Source of the DNA: Butyrivibrio sp.
GTDB taxonomy: Bacteria > Bacillota > Clostridia > Lachnospirales > Lachnospiraceae
Assembly (NCBI GenBank): GCA_017535785.1
Contig: JAFXTN010000009.1
Coordinates: 103,380 to 167,379 of the forward strand
Length of the DNA: 64,000 bases
Direction of reading: 5' to 3'
Made by a program: the position numbers and the translations under genes. Positions 1-8,585 of this stretch are shown one piece after another; position 1 is the first letter of the stretch, and each line of letters begins with the position of its first letter. The notes under the pieces are model-generated. The model searched no databases and was not told the origin of the DNA. It saw only the letters and a list, made by a program, of their open reading frames with translations.

Positions 1-2
1 AT

Positions 3-770
3 ATGGCAAACGGCGTGAGCCTTATGCTTGGATTTGAGCTTCCGGTTAACTTTAACTCTCCGTACAAGGCTTCCACGGCAAAAGAGCTGTGGCAGCGCTG
101 GCACATGACACTATCGAGATTCTTTATCAAATACGTATATATTCCGCTTGGGGGCAGCAGAAAAGGCAAACGCCGCACAGTGATAAATGTCCTTATAGTA
201 TTTGTACTTAGCGGATTGTGGCACGGAGCAGGCTGGACATATATCTGTTGGGGCCTTATGCAGGGTCTTTTGGTTGTATGGGATGACCTTGGAATAGTCG
301 GAGTTGATGACGAAACAGGCAAGAAGAAAAAGTACCTGTTTAGAGAAACTCCGTTGATAACCGTTCCGAGAGCTGTAGGAAATGCTTTTACATTCTTAAT
401 GTTTGTTATATCTCTCGTGTTCTTTAGATCCGCGAACCTTGGATATGCATTCGGAATGTTTAAAAGAGCTTTCTTCTGGACCTATCCCGGATTCCTCACA
501 AGGACGGCAGGACAGCTTGAGATGTCGGAGAACTATGTGCTCAGGCAGATATTTACAAGACTTGGGATCGGAAGTGCAAGCACAGTACTTATGATAACAA
601 TGATCGTATATATTCTTATCGGCGCTTTTGTCATGACAAGAAAAAATACGCAGGAGATCATAAAAGACGCTAAATTTGATAAAAAGAGCGTGGCGTTCTT
701 TGCCATCCTTTTCATTTTGTCATTTATATCTATTTCAAACGTCAGCACTTTTATTTACTTCAAATTCTGA
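3..770 (+). CDS. MBOAT-family membrane O-acyltransferase (AlgI-like), 5' end missing
   Basis: This is the C-terminal 255 residues of a membrane-bound O-acyltransferase that moves acyl (usually acetyl) groups onto extracellular polysaccharide or teichoic acid. The visible part opens with the AlgI/DltB signature region FELPVNFNSPYKA, followed by LWQRWHMTLSRFF and YVYIPLGG. The family's invariant histidine is seen in LSGLWHGAGWTYICWG, and several hydrophobic membrane segments follow to the end. The Met at base 3 is almost certainly internal, because AlgI relatives carry about 200 more residues before this motif, so the true start lies outside the window. The next gene encodes an SGNH-like membrane-anchored protein, the usual AlgJ/AlgX-type partner. 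The family call is firm; the acylated polymer is unknown. Confidence 0.9.
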   Translation: MANGVSLMLGFELPVNFNSPYKASTAKELWQRWHMTLSRFFIKYVYIPLGGSRKGKRRTVINVLIVFVLSGLWHGAGWTYICWGLMQGLLVVWDDLGIVGVDDETGKKKKYLFRETPLITVPRAVGNAFTFLMFVISLVFFRSANLGYAFGMFKRAFFWTYPGFLTRTAGQLEMSENYVLRQIFTRLGIGSASTVLMITMIVYILIGAFVMTRKNTQEIIKDAKFDKKSVAFFAILFILSFISISNVSTFIYFKF

Positions 771-799
771 TCATCGGATATATATTAAAGATTAAAAAC

Positions 800-1894
800 A
801 TGAAAAAAGAAAACAATGCTTCAAATTTCATAAAAAAACTTGGCATCACAGTACTTGTGCTTGCGGTACTCATCGCAGGGACAGTGTACGTCTTTGATCC
901 TTTTTACCACTATCACAAACCGTGGTTTGGAATGAAGGCGGTCCTTAACGACAAGGAATATCAGTGTGTCGGAAGCCTTAGAAACTTCGATTACAATGCT
1001 CTCATTGTGGGTTCTTCAGTTATGGAGAACAATAACAATGCCTGGTATGACGAAGCCTATAATGTAAAGTCGATCAAGGCGATAAGATCATACGGAGCAA
1101 CCGCAGATCTTTGCTATCTCGTCGATGAAGCGTTCAAAGATCATGATATAAAATATGTCTTTTACAACATAGATCCGTCGTCTTTATCCGCGGATGCCGA
1201 GACAACCTATGAGTCTACAGGTTGTCCCATGTACCTGTATGACAATAATCCTTTTAATGATGTACAGTATCTTTTTAATAAAGACGTATTGATGGAAAAG
1301 ATCCCTTACCAGCTCGTCAATGCGATGTCGTCAGACTATGATGAAGGGCTTTCCTATAACTGGGCAAAATGGAAGGAGTTCGGTCCTCATATGGCGCTTG
1401 GTCTCTACTATAGACCGAGAGAAGTTGCCGAAATGATGGAAGAGACCGCTTACAGAGAGAATCTAGAGAAGAATATAGCTCTTTTGACAAGCGAAGTTGC
1501 GGAACATCCCGATACACAGTTCATATTCTTCTATCCGGTTTATTCGATGCTTTGGTGGGACGGTATAGTAAGAACGGGCGAAAGGGATGCTTATATTTAC
1601 AATGAAAAAGAGATGACGAAGGCTCTTTTGCAATACGACAATGTCCGTGTTTTCTGTTTCCAAAACGACAGAGATATCGCGACAAATCTAGAATATTACA
1701 TGGATTCGCTTCATTTTTCTCCCGAGATCAACAAGCTCATGCTTGATAAGATCGTGCGCGGAGAAGGTGAGATGACCTTGGACAATTACGAAGAAGTGAT
1801 CGATGGAGTAAAGGATTTTTCCGAAACGATAGTTAGCGAATTGATACTACCGTACGAGGAAAAAGACATGCTTACGTACGAAATTATTGAATAA
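800..1894 (+). CDS. Membrane-anchored SGNH/AlgJ-like protein, probable acyltransferase partner
   Basis: A 364-residue protein with an N-terminal signal anchor (hydrophobic stretch about residues 13-29) and an extracytoplasmic domain. Two short signatures fit an SGNH hydrolase fold: a block I-like GSSVMEN near residue 71, where the first Ser would be the nucleophile, and DSLHFS near residue 300, which supplies the paired Asp and His. It follows the MBOAT gene by 29 bases, the arrangement in which the MBOAT exports acyl groups and the SGNH protein places them on the polysaccharide. Only a weak ribosome-binding site is visible before the ATG. The role is inferred from motifs and neighbourhood; enzymatic activity is not certain. 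Confidence 0.7.
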   Translation: MKKENNASNFIKKLGITVLVLAVLIAGTVYVFDPFYHYHKPWFGMKAVLNDKEYQCVGSLRNFDYNALIVGSSVMENNNNAWYDEAYNVKSIKAIRSYGATADLCYLVDEAFKDHDIKYVFYNIDPSSLSADAETTYESTGCPMYLYDNNPFNDVQYLFNKDVLMEKIPYQLVNAMSSDYDEGLSYNWAKWKEFGPHMALGLYYRPREVAEMMEETAYRENLEKNIALLTSEVAEHPDTQFIFFYPVYSMLWWDGIVRTGERDAYIYNEKEMTKALLQYDNVRVFCFQNDRDIATNLEYYMDSLHFSPEINKLMLDKIVRGEGEMTLDNYEEVIDGVKDFSETIVSELILPYEEKDMLTYEIIE

Positions 1895-1923
1895 CGGTAT
1901 TACCTGATTATATGGTATACTAT

Positions 1924-1956
1924 AAGGCACAAAGACTGTTTATTTGTGCCTTAGTA
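1924..1956 (+). terminator. Hairpin between the acyltransferase genes and murG
   Basis: AAGGCACAAA pairs perfectly with TTTGTGCCTT around a 9-base loop and is followed by a moderately T-rich stretch (agtattattta). It is probably a weak intrinsic terminator or attenuator separating murG from the upstream genes. Confidence 0.5.
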
Positions 1957-1981
1957 TTATTTATGGAAGAAGGAACAGAAG

Positions 1982-3070
1982 TTGAGTGACAATGCTACCA
2001 AAAGAATCGTGCTGACAGGAGGCGGAAGCGCAGGACATGTAACACCGAATATTGCGCTTATACCCGCTCTTAAGAAGGCAGGATACGAGATTTTTTATAT
2101 AGGATCTTATAACGGAATCGAGAAAAAGCTTATCGAGGACTACAATATCCCTTATTTCGGGATAGCCACAGGTAAGCTCAGAAGATACTTCGATCCCAAG
2201 AATTTTTCAGATCCTTTCAGAGTTCTCAAGGGTTTTGGAGAAGCCAAAAAGCTTCTTAGGACAATAAAGCCGGACATAGTATTCTCTAAAGGCGGTTTTG
2301 TCAGTGTTCCTGTAGTAAGAGCGGCAGGAGCTCTTAAAATTCCTTATATAGTACATGAATCGGATATGACTCCCGGGCTTGCCAACAGGCTTAGCATGAC
2401 GGGAGCTAAGAGAATATGCTGTAATTTCCCGGAGACAATGAGACTTCTTCCCGCGGAGAAGGCTGTTCTTACCGGAACGCCCATAAGAGAAGAGCTTGGA
2501 ATGGGTTCAGCCGAAGCAGGAAAGAAATTATGCGAATTTACCGATGATAAGCCTGTTCTTATGGTTATCGGAGGAAGCCTTGGCGCGCAGTCCGTAAATG
2601 AAACAGTAAGATACGCACTTCCCAGACTCCTTCCCAACTTCAACGTTGTACATATCTGCGGAAAAGAGAAAATGGATAACCTAAAGCTCACTGTTCCCGG
2701 ATATAAGCAGTTCGAGTACGTAAAGAACGAGTTAAAAGACATATTTGCAATGGCGGATATCGTGGTATCAAGAGCAGGTGCGAACTCAATCTGTGAGCTC
2801 CTTGCACTTAAAAAGCCCAATATCCTTATTCCATTGTCTACAAAATCAAGCAGAGGAGATCAGATGCTCAACGCTAAGTCTTTTGAACAGCAGGGCTTCT
2901 CACTTGTTATAGATAACGACGATCTTGATGAAGATATTCTTGTTGAGACTATAGAGGATCTCTATGAGAGAAGAGCAGACTTTATAGATAATATGAGCAA
3001 GAGCAATCTTCACAGCGCGACCAATACCATTGTCGAGCTTATTGACAATGAGGTAAACGGAAATCAATAA
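1982..3070 (+). CDS. murG: UDP-N-acetylglucosamine--N-acetylmuramyl-pyrophosphoryl-undecaprenol transferase MurG
   Basis: MurG adds GlcNAc to lipid I at the inner face of the membrane to form lipid II, the last cytoplasmic step of peptidoglycan precursor synthesis. The 362-residue protein has the GT28 N-terminal glycine loop (TGGGSAGHVTPN), the SKGGFVSVP segment, the IVHESDMTPGLANR segment where lipid I docks, and the C-terminal donor-binding region with GGSLGAQSVNE and SRAGANSICELLAL. Length is normal for the family. Translation starts at TTG, 7 bases after GGAACAG/GAAGGA-like purines; the Met-less N-terminus aligns well from this codon. It stands alone here rather than in a division/cell-wall cluster. 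Confidence 0.95.
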   Translation: MSDNATKRIVLTGGGSAGHVTPNIALIPALKKAGYEIFYIGSYNGIEKKLIEDYNIPYFGIATGKLRRYFDPKNFSDPFRVLKGFGEAKKLLRTIKPDIVFSKGGFVSVPVVRAAGALKIPYIVHESDMTPGLANRLSMTGAKRICCNFPETMRLLPAEKAVLTGTPIREELGMGSAEAGKKLCEFTDDKPVLMVIGGSLGAQSVNETVRYALPRLLPNFNVVHICGKEKMDNLKLTVPGYKQFEYVKNELKDIFAMADIVVSRAGANSICELLALKKPNILIPLSTKSSRGDQMLNAKSFEQQGFSLVIDNDDLDEDILVETIEDLYERRADFIDNMSKSNLHSATNTIVELIDNEVNGNQ

Positions 3071-3180
3071 AATTTCTAAAAAAATTCGGAAATATTTATA
3101 GGCATTCTTTACGCTTTTTTGTTAAATGAGTTATCATATAATTAGAAAAGTTTTTTCTTCTACAGAACAGAGGAAAGCAA

Positions 3181-5103
3181 ATGACTATGAATGTGGAGAG
3201 TTATCTTAGTTCATACAGTCCCGTCGGCGACATTCTAGTAATGGCGATACTCATGGTTATCTCCGTTCTTATTCATGTTGCATATATCAAGCAGAGCAGA
3301 GAATTTACCATATTCAAATATATTATGATAAGTCTTACGGCTGCTGCTATATGCAATATATTATTTCATCAGTTTATTGGGCATGTATCTGCCATTTCAC
3401 TTCCCATGGTCTATCTACTCAGGGTTTTGTATCATTTTCTTCTCTATGCAAACCTTGGATTATATGTTGTATACATGAGAAATCCCTTCCAGCTCATTCA
3501 AAAAGGCGAGCAGATATATGAGTTTATTGCTGCTATTGCCGCTGTTAGCATTGTTCTCGTGGAAATAGGTCAGACTATCACGAAAACCGGATTCTATATT
3601 GATAAAAACGGCAATGTCAACACAGGTCATGAAGCGTTTGCGGTCGGTTATTCATTTATGGTGCTGCTTCTTTTGTATCTTCTTATCAGGTACAGGAACA
3701 GGACTTACAGGCCGGTAGTAACCGCTTTTATCGGTGTAATTGCAGTTGCTGCTCTGGTCATGTTTATTCAGGCCAATCACAGGCAGCAGTCTTTTACAAC
3801 GGCAACTTTTTTATTCCCTGTAATAGCAGTATTATATCTTCTTCATGCCAATCCCTATGATCTTGAGTGGGGATCATTGCACGTGGATTCTTTTGAAGAG
3901 AGAATAGGAACCGCTGCAAAGAAAAAGAAAGGCATTTTGGTATTCAGCCTGTTCATGCATGAATTTGAAAAGAACAATCGTAAGTACCCTAAAGAGATCA
4001 GAGAAAAGCTAAGACAGGTTACGATGGATTTCTTTAGAGGAGGAACACTTTTCCAGATATCTCCTGGTAGAATGATACTTATCGTAGAAAAGGAGATCAA
4101 TCCCGATCACGAGACGAAAACAGTTAAGATGATGCAGCTCTTCCACGAGCAGCACAATATATACAGGAACGATTATAAGATCGTTTTCATGGAATCAAGT
4201 AATAGCATAAAAGAACCTGGAGATTATCTAAGACTTATAGAATATGTCGAAAAAAGAATGCCGGAAAAAGAAATCAAAATGGTTCAGCAGGAGGATATAG
4301 AGAAATACTACGAGCATAAATACATAGTGGAACAGCTCGCGGATATAAATGAGAAAAACGATCCCAATGATCCGAGAGTTCTTGTGTATTGCCAGCCGGT
4401 TTATAATATAGCGACGGAAAGCTATGATACGGCTGAAGCGTTGATGAGAATAAAGCTTGATGATCTTGGAATGGTATTTCCGGATAGATTTATTCCAATC
4501 GCGGAGAGTCATAATTATATAAACGTGCTTACAATGATAATATTGTCGAAGACCTGTAAGCAGATAAAGAAACTTATAAGCACAGGATATTACATATCGA
4601 GAATTTCGGTGAATTTCTCAGTTATAGACATACGAGACAGAGATTTCTGCAGAAAAGTCAGAAATATAGTAAGCGGCTGCGAAATTCCTTATGATAAGCT
4701 CGCCATCGAGATTACCGAAAGTCAGAATGAAAAAGACTTTATCGAAGTAAAAGAAAAGATCTATGAGCTAAAGAAGAGCGGTATCACTTTCTATCTGGAT
4801 GATTTCGGAACAGGTTACTCCAACTTTGAGAGAATTTTGGAAATCCCGTTTGATATCATAAAATTTGACAGATCGCTCGTAACTGCAAGCAGAAACGATA
4901 GAAAATCGGAAACCGTTGTATCGCACCTTGCACATATGTTTAATGAGCTTGACTATGACGTATTGTATGAAGGAGTAGAGGATGAGGAAGATGAGAATCG
5001 CTGCGTAACTATGTTTGCAGGATATCTTCAGGGATATAAGTATTCCAAACCAATACCTATAGAGCAGCTCACAGATTTTTTGGAGAGAAGGATAGAGATA
5101 TAA
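3181..5103 (+). CDS. Membrane EAL-domain c-di-GMP phosphodiesterase with degenerate GGDEF-like domain
   Basis: A 640-residue signalling protein. The N-terminal ~225 residues hold about seven hydrophobic segments. Residues ~240-370 resemble a GGDEF fold that has lost its signature: where GG(D/E)EF would sit the protein reads ISPGRMILIV, so cyclase activity is unlikely. Residues ~385-640 are an EAL domain with the residues needed for catalysis: AEALMRI, the Asn of ISVNFS, AIEITES, DDFGTGYSN, IKFDRSLV, YEGVE and LQGYKYSKP. It should therefore hydrolyse c-di-GMP to pGpG, possibly tuned by a signal sensed in the membrane domain. A purine-rich AGAGGAAAG site precedes the ATG. It is monocistronic, ending at a bidirectional terminator shared with the rubrerythrin gene. 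Confidence 0.88.
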   Translation: MTMNVESYLSSYSPVGDILVMAILMVISVLIHVAYIKQSREFTIFKYIMISLTAAAICNILFHQFIGHVSAISLPMVYLLRVLYHFLLYANLGLYVVYMRNPFQLIQKGEQIYEFIAAIAAVSIVLVEIGQTITKTGFYIDKNGNVNTGHEAFAVGYSFMVLLLLYLLIRYRNRTYRPVVTAFIGVIAVAALVMFIQANHRQQSFTTATFLFPVIAVLYLLHANPYDLEWGSLHVDSFEERIGTAAKKKKGILVFSLFMHEFEKNNRKYPKEIREKLRQVTMDFFRGGTLFQISPGRMILIVEKEINPDHETKTVKMMQLFHEQHNIYRNDYKIVFMESSNSIKEPGDYLRLIEYVEKRMPEKEIKMVQQEDIEKYYEHKYIVEQLADINEKNDPNDPRVLVYCQPVYNIATESYDTAEALMRIKLDDLGMVFPDRFIPIAESHNYINVLTMIILSKTCKQIKKLISTGYYISRISVNFSVIDIRDRDFCRKVRNIVSGCEIPYDKLAIEITESQNEKDFIEVKEKIYELKKSGITFYLDDFGTGYSNFERILEIPFDIIKFDRSLVTASRNDRKSETVVSHLAHMFNELDYDVLYEGVEDEEDENRCVTMFAGYLQGYKYSKPIPIEQLTDFLERRIEI

Positions 5104-5128
5104 CAAGATCATAAAGAAGGCAAAATAA

Positions 5129-5160
5129 AAGGCTGAGCAGAAATGCTCAGCCTTGTTTAT
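5129..5160. terminator. Bidirectional intrinsic terminator (EAL gene / rubrerythrin)
   Basis: AAGGCTGAGCA and TGCTCAGCCTT form an 11-bp stem around a GAAA-type loop. A T-rich tract follows on the plus strand (gtttattttat) and on the minus strand (ttttattttg), so it can end both convergent transcripts. Confidence 0.85.
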
Positions 5161-5167
5161 TTTATAA

Positions 5168-5707
5168 TTAGCCAAAATATCTCTTTAAGAGACCTTCAAA
5201 TGCTTTGCCGTGTCTAGCCTCATCTCTTCCGATCTCATGAACTGCGTCATGGATAGCATCGAGATCAAGCGCTTTTGCCTTCTTAGCAAGATCTGCACGA
5301 CCCTGTGTTGCGCCATACTCGGCATCAGCACGAAGCTCGAGGTTCTTCTTGGTAGAGTCTGTAAGAACTTCTCCAAGCATCTCAGCGAAGTGAGCAGCGT
5401 GCTCAGCTTCTTCCCAAGCAGCCTTCTCATAGAAAGCTCCAATCTCAGGATAACCCTCTCTGATAGCAACACGAGACATAGCAAGATACATTCCGACTTC
5501 AGAACACTCACCGTTGAACATCTCGCGAAGACCGTTCTTTATCTCTTCAGGTGCCTCACTAGCTACACCGAGAACATGCTCGCATGCCCAAACTTTATCG
5601 CCCTCCTGCTTAGTAAACTTGGAAGCGGGAGCCTTACATACGGGACAAGCCTCCGGGGGCTGATCGCCTTCATGAACATAGCCACAAACCTGACATACCC
5701 ATTTCAT
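5168..5707 (-). CDS. Rubrerythrin with N-terminal rubredoxin domain (reverse-type)
   Basis: A 179-residue non-heme iron protein that reduces hydrogen peroxide in anaerobes, with electrons reaching the di-iron site through a rubredoxin centre. The rubredoxin domain is N-terminal: CQVCGY and CPVCKAP give the two CxxC pairs that bind one iron. The ferritin-like four-helix domain follows, with the ExxH-type ligand motifs EEAEHAAHF and GRDEARHGKAFEGL. In classical rubrerythrin the rubredoxin domain is C-terminal, so this is the reversed order known from clostridia. A strong GAAAGGAGAA site precedes the ATG. The gene is monocistronic and converges on the EAL gene. Confidence 0.93.
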   Translation of the reverse strand: MKWVCQVCGYVHEGDQPPEACPVCKAPASKFTKQEGDKVWACEHVLGVASEAPEEIKNGLREMFNGECSEVGMYLAMSRVAIREGYPEIGAFYEKAAWEEAEHAAHFAEMLGEVLTDSTKKNLELRADAEYGATQGRADLAKKAKALDLDAIHDAVHEIGRDEARHGKAFEGLLKRYFG

Positions 5708-5914
5708 AGAAATATTCTCCTTTCACAATTAAATAGTCCAAAATTCATTCTGCCTATTTGACTATACCACAAAGAAGGTACCAATAGTTCGCTTTTATAA
5801 AACTTTAATGGGTGATAATAAAAACTTTGAAAATTAATTTCATGCTATATAGAAAAGTGCGATATACTATTCATATATCGGTTATAGTATCAATAATACA
5901 TAGCGGAGGCGCCT

Positions 5915-6784
5915 ATGAATATTGTCAGTGAGAAAATCAAAAGTTGCTATAATTCTTTGCCTTCATCAGAAAAGGCCGTAGCTGATTATGTTCTGGAAAG
6001 AAAAGGAGATCTTTTCCAATATCCGATAAAGGAACTGGCAAGATTGTCAGGAACGACGCAGGCTTCGTGGACTCGCTTTGCGCAAGCCATAGGATACAGC
6101 GGATTAAAAGAACTTAAGAACGCGTACTATGAGGAGATCACGACATCTCTTCAGCAGGCGGAAAAAGGCGGCCCCAGGATTTCTTTTAAAGACGTCAATG
6201 AATATACGTCGCTTCAATCGATCGCGGACAATATCTGCGCCACAAGTGTACAGGCGATCCAGACAACGTACAGACTGTTTGATGCAGGTACGTTTAATGA
6301 AGTTGTGACAAGACTTGTGGGAGCCAGACAGATTCAGATATTCGGTGTAGGAACAGCGGGAATTGCAGCGTACGATCTCTATTGTAAGCTTCGCAGGATC
6401 CATTATAATGTTGTATTTGATCAGGATCATCACATGAATATGATGACAATCTCGCAGGCGCAGGCAAATGATGTTATACTGTTCTTTAGCGACAACGCCA
6501 AGAACAAGGAAATAATGCAGCTCTATAATATTGCAAAAGGTACGGAGGCTACGCTTGTTGCAATAACTAAGCTCGGAAACAATCCGCTTACGACGGGGTG
6601 CGATATGGTGCTTTTTGCGACATCGCCCGAGATAGATAAGAAGAGCGGCATCACAAGCTCTCGTTTTGCACAGCTTTTCCTTGTTGATACGCTTTATACT
6701 GCGGTGGCCAATCGCGATTATGAAAATATAAAAGACTATCTTAAATACTCATATGAGGTATTTAACGAAACCAACAAGGAGTAG
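5915..6784 (+). CDS. MurR/RpiR-family transcriptional regulator with SIS domain
   Basis: A 289-residue regulator. Residues 1-77 form the RpiR-type helix-turn-helix (SEKAVADYVLERKGDL, then IKELARLSGTTQASWTRFAQAIG). Residues ~105-260 form a SIS sugar-phosphate-binding domain with the FGVGTAGIAAYDLYCKL loop and a VILFFSDNAKNKE segment. Members of the family sense phosphosugars and control sugar or amino-sugar genes. Start choice is clear: GGAGG sits 8 bases before the ATG. luxS begins 7 bases after the stop codon, so the two are probably cotranscribed, although a functional link to AI-2 is not evident from sequence. Confidence 0.88.
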   Translation: MNIVSEKIKSCYNSLPSSEKAVADYVLERKGDLFQYPIKELARLSGTTQASWTRFAQAIGYSGLKELKNAYYEEITTSLQQAEKGGPRISFKDVNEYTSLQSIADNICATSVQAIQTTYRLFDAGTFNEVVTRLVGARQIQIFGVGTAGIAAYDLYCKLRRIHYNVVFDQDHHMNMMTISQAQANDVILFFSDNAKNKEIMQLYNIAKGTEATLVAITKLGNNPLTTGCDMVLFATSPEIDKKSGITSSRFAQLFLVDTLYTAVANRDYENIKDYLKYSYEVFNETNKE

Positions 6785-6791
6785 AGACTTA

Positions 6792-7271
6792 ATGGAAAAA
6801 ATTGCTAGCTTTACGGTTAATCACATCGACCTTGAGCCCGGCATCTATGTGTCCAGAAAGGACAAAGTCGGCCAGGAAACGATCACTACCTTCGATCTTA
6901 GAATGACAGCTCCCAACAGAGAGCCTGTAATGAACACAGCAGAAGTTCATACGATGGAGCATCTCGGAGCAACGTTCATTAGAAATGACGAGGAATACAA
7001 GGACAAGACAATCTATTTCGGACCCATGGGTTGCAGAACAGGATTTTACATTGTGCTTGCCGGAGACTTGGATTCCAAGACTATAGTTCCTCTTGTAACA
7101 AGAATGTATGAGTTTATGAGAGACTTTAAGGGAGAGGTTCCCGGAGCAAGTCCCAGAGACTGCGGAAATTATCTCGACATGAACCTTGGAATGGCTAATT
7201 TCCTTGCAAAAAGATATCTCGATAACACTCTTTATAACATTGATGAAAAGCATCTTGTATATCCCGAGTGA
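6792..7271 (+). CDS. luxS: S-ribosylhomocysteine lyase LuxS
   Basis: LuxS cleaves S-ribosylhomocysteine to homocysteine and DPD, the precursor of autoinducer-2. The 159-residue protein has the metal site HTMEH (His53, His57) and Cys124 in PRDCGNY, the general base Glu56, and the second catalytic residue Cys81 in GPMGCRTGFY. Length matches the family. An in-frame ATG exists 39 bases upstream inside the previous gene, but the ATG used here is preceded by AAGGAG at proper spacing and aligns with known LuxS N-termini. mtn follows 49 bases downstream, so the pair supplies the complete two-step route from S-adenosylhomocysteine to AI-2. Confidence 0.97.
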   Translation: MEKIASFTVNHIDLEPGIYVSRKDKVGQETITTFDLRMTAPNREPVMNTAEVHTMEHLGATFIRNDEEYKDKTIYFGPMGCRTGFYIVLAGDLDSKTIVPLVTRMYEFMRDFKGEVPGASPRDCGNYLDMNLGMANFLAKRYLDNTLYNIDEKHLVYPE

Positions 7272-7320
7272 TCCCGATATCATCTAAGAAAAAATCTCAA
7301 AAAGAAAAACGGAGACAGAT

Positions 7321-8016
7321 ATGAAAATAGGTATTATCGGTGCCATGGAAGTTGAAGTTCAGGCACTTAAGAGTAACATGACGGTAAACCGCATCGTTAA
7401 AAAGGCATCTATGGAATTCTATGAAGGAATCATAGGAGGAAAAGACGTAGTTGTTGTAAGAAGCGGTATCGCTAAGGTAAATGCAGGAATCTGCGTACAG
7501 ATACTCGTAGATCTCTTCGATGTTACACACGTTATCAACACCGGTGTAGCAGGATCTCTTGATTCCAAACTCAATATCGGAGACATCGTTCTTTCCGTTG
7601 ATGCTTGCTATCACGACGTAGATATAACAATATTCGGATACGCTAAGGGTGAGGTTCCTCAGATCGGAGCCGTTAACTTTGAAGCTGACAAGGAAATGAG
7701 AGAAAAGGCTAAGGCTTCCATAAAGAAAGTAGCTCCCGATATCGGAGTTTACGAAGGAAGAGTTTGCAGCGGAGATCAGTTCATCAGCAGCAAAGAAGTT
7801 AAAGATGACATCATCAAAAATCACGGCGGTATGTGCGCAGAGATGGAAGGCGCAGCGATCGCTCAGGCAAGTTATCTTAACGGAGTTCCTTTCCTTATCA
7901 TCAGAGCAATCTCAGATAAGGCTGACGGAAGTGCTGAGGTGGACTATCCCACATTCGAAGCAAAGGCAGCAAAAGACTGCGCAGCACTTGTGATGGAGCT
8001 TATCGCTGAACTTTGA
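7321..8016 (+). CDS. mtn: 5'-methylthioadenosine/S-adenosylhomocysteine nucleosidase
   Basis: A 231-residue hydrolase that removes adenine from S-adenosylhomocysteine and 5'-methylthioadenosine; its product is the substrate of LuxS encoded just upstream. The sequence has the family opening MKIGIIGAMEVEVQAL with the catalytic Glu, the GIAKVNAGICVQIL segment, TGVAGSLD, the SGDQFISS segment, the MEGAAIAQ ribose-binding motif and the IRAISDKADG motif with the catalytic Asp. Length is typical. The ribosome-binding site ACGGAGA precedes the ATG. The transcript ends at a strong terminator shared with ribH. Confidence 0.96.
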   Translation: MKIGIIGAMEVEVQALKSNMTVNRIVKKASMEFYEGIIGGKDVVVVRSGIAKVNAGICVQILVDLFDVTHVINTGVAGSLDSKLNIGDIVLSVDACYHDVDITIFGYAKGEVPQIGAVNFEADKEMREKAKASIKKVAPDIGVYEGRVCSGDQFISSKEVKDDIIKNHGGMCAEMEGAAIAQASYLNGVPFLIIRAISDKADGSAEVDYPTFEAKAAKDCAALVMELIAEL

Positions 8017-8031
8017 TAATTTTAAATAATT

Positions 8032-8063
8032 AAAAAGATCCGGAGAGCATCCGGATCTTTTTT
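8032..8063. terminator. Bidirectional intrinsic terminator (mtn / ribH)
   Basis: AAAAAGATCCGG and CCGGATCTTTTT make a 12-bp stem around agagcat. It has T tracts on both strands and ends within two bases of the ribH stop codon, so it serves both converging operons. Confidence 0.92.
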
Positions 8064-8528
8064 TTAACCTATTTTTCTTACAAGATTGACCATCTCAATC
8101 GCGCCCTGAGCACATTCAAAGCCTTTGTTTCCGGCCTTTGTTCCGGCTCTTTCGATGGCCTGCTCAATGGTATCTGTTGTAAGAACACCGAACATTACAG
8201 GGATCCCACTGTTTAAGCTAACCTGAGCAACGCCCTTTGATACTTCGGCGCATACGTAATCATAGTGAGAAGTTGAACCTCTTATAACAGCGCCGAGGCA
8301 GATAACAGCGTCATATTTTCCGCTCTTTGCCATCTTATCAGCGATAAGAGGAATCTCAAATGCTCCGGGAACCCAAGCTACTTCAATGTCGTCATCAGAA
8401 ACATTCTCTCTTTTAAGTGCATCAACAGCGCCGCCGAGAAGCTTGGATGTGATGAACTCATTGAATCTTGCAACAACGATTCCCACCTTTATTTTGTCAG
8501 ATACCAGATTTCCTTCATACACTTTCAT
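8064..8528 (-). CDS. ribH: 6,7-dimethyl-8-ribityllumazine synthase
   Basis: RibH condenses the pyrimidine dione product of RibD with dihydroxybutanone phosphate to form lumazine, the penultimate step of riboflavin synthesis. The 154-residue protein shows [10 protein letters not shown], the WVPGAFEIP substrate loop, [15 protein letters not shown] with the catalytic His, and [11 protein letters not shown]. Two ATG codons lie six bases apart; the second (MKVYEGN) is preferred because the AAGGAG site is 9 bases from it and only 3 from the first. It is the last gene of the minus-strand rib operon. Confidence 0.95.
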   Translation of the reverse strand: MKVYEGNLVSDKIKVGIVVARFNEFITSKLLGGAVDALKRENVSDDDIEVAWVPGAFEIPLIADKMAKSGKYDAVICLGAVIRGSTSHYDYVCAEVSKGVAQVSLNSGIPVMFGVLTTDTIEQAIERAGTKAGNKGFECAQGAIEMVNLVRKIG

Positions 8529-8585
8529 TATCATTATCTCCTTATTGTGATTTATATTATGATGTCCGTTTCATTACCTGTGACA

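Noticed and set aside
5210-5761. 183-codon plus-strand frame opposite rubrerythrin
   Set aside because: The minus-strand gene has all metal-binding motifs and a good ribosome-binding site.
5708-5914. PerR-type operator before rubrerythrin
   Set aside because: The spacer is AT-rich, but no TTATAAT-N-ATTATAA-like palindrome is present.
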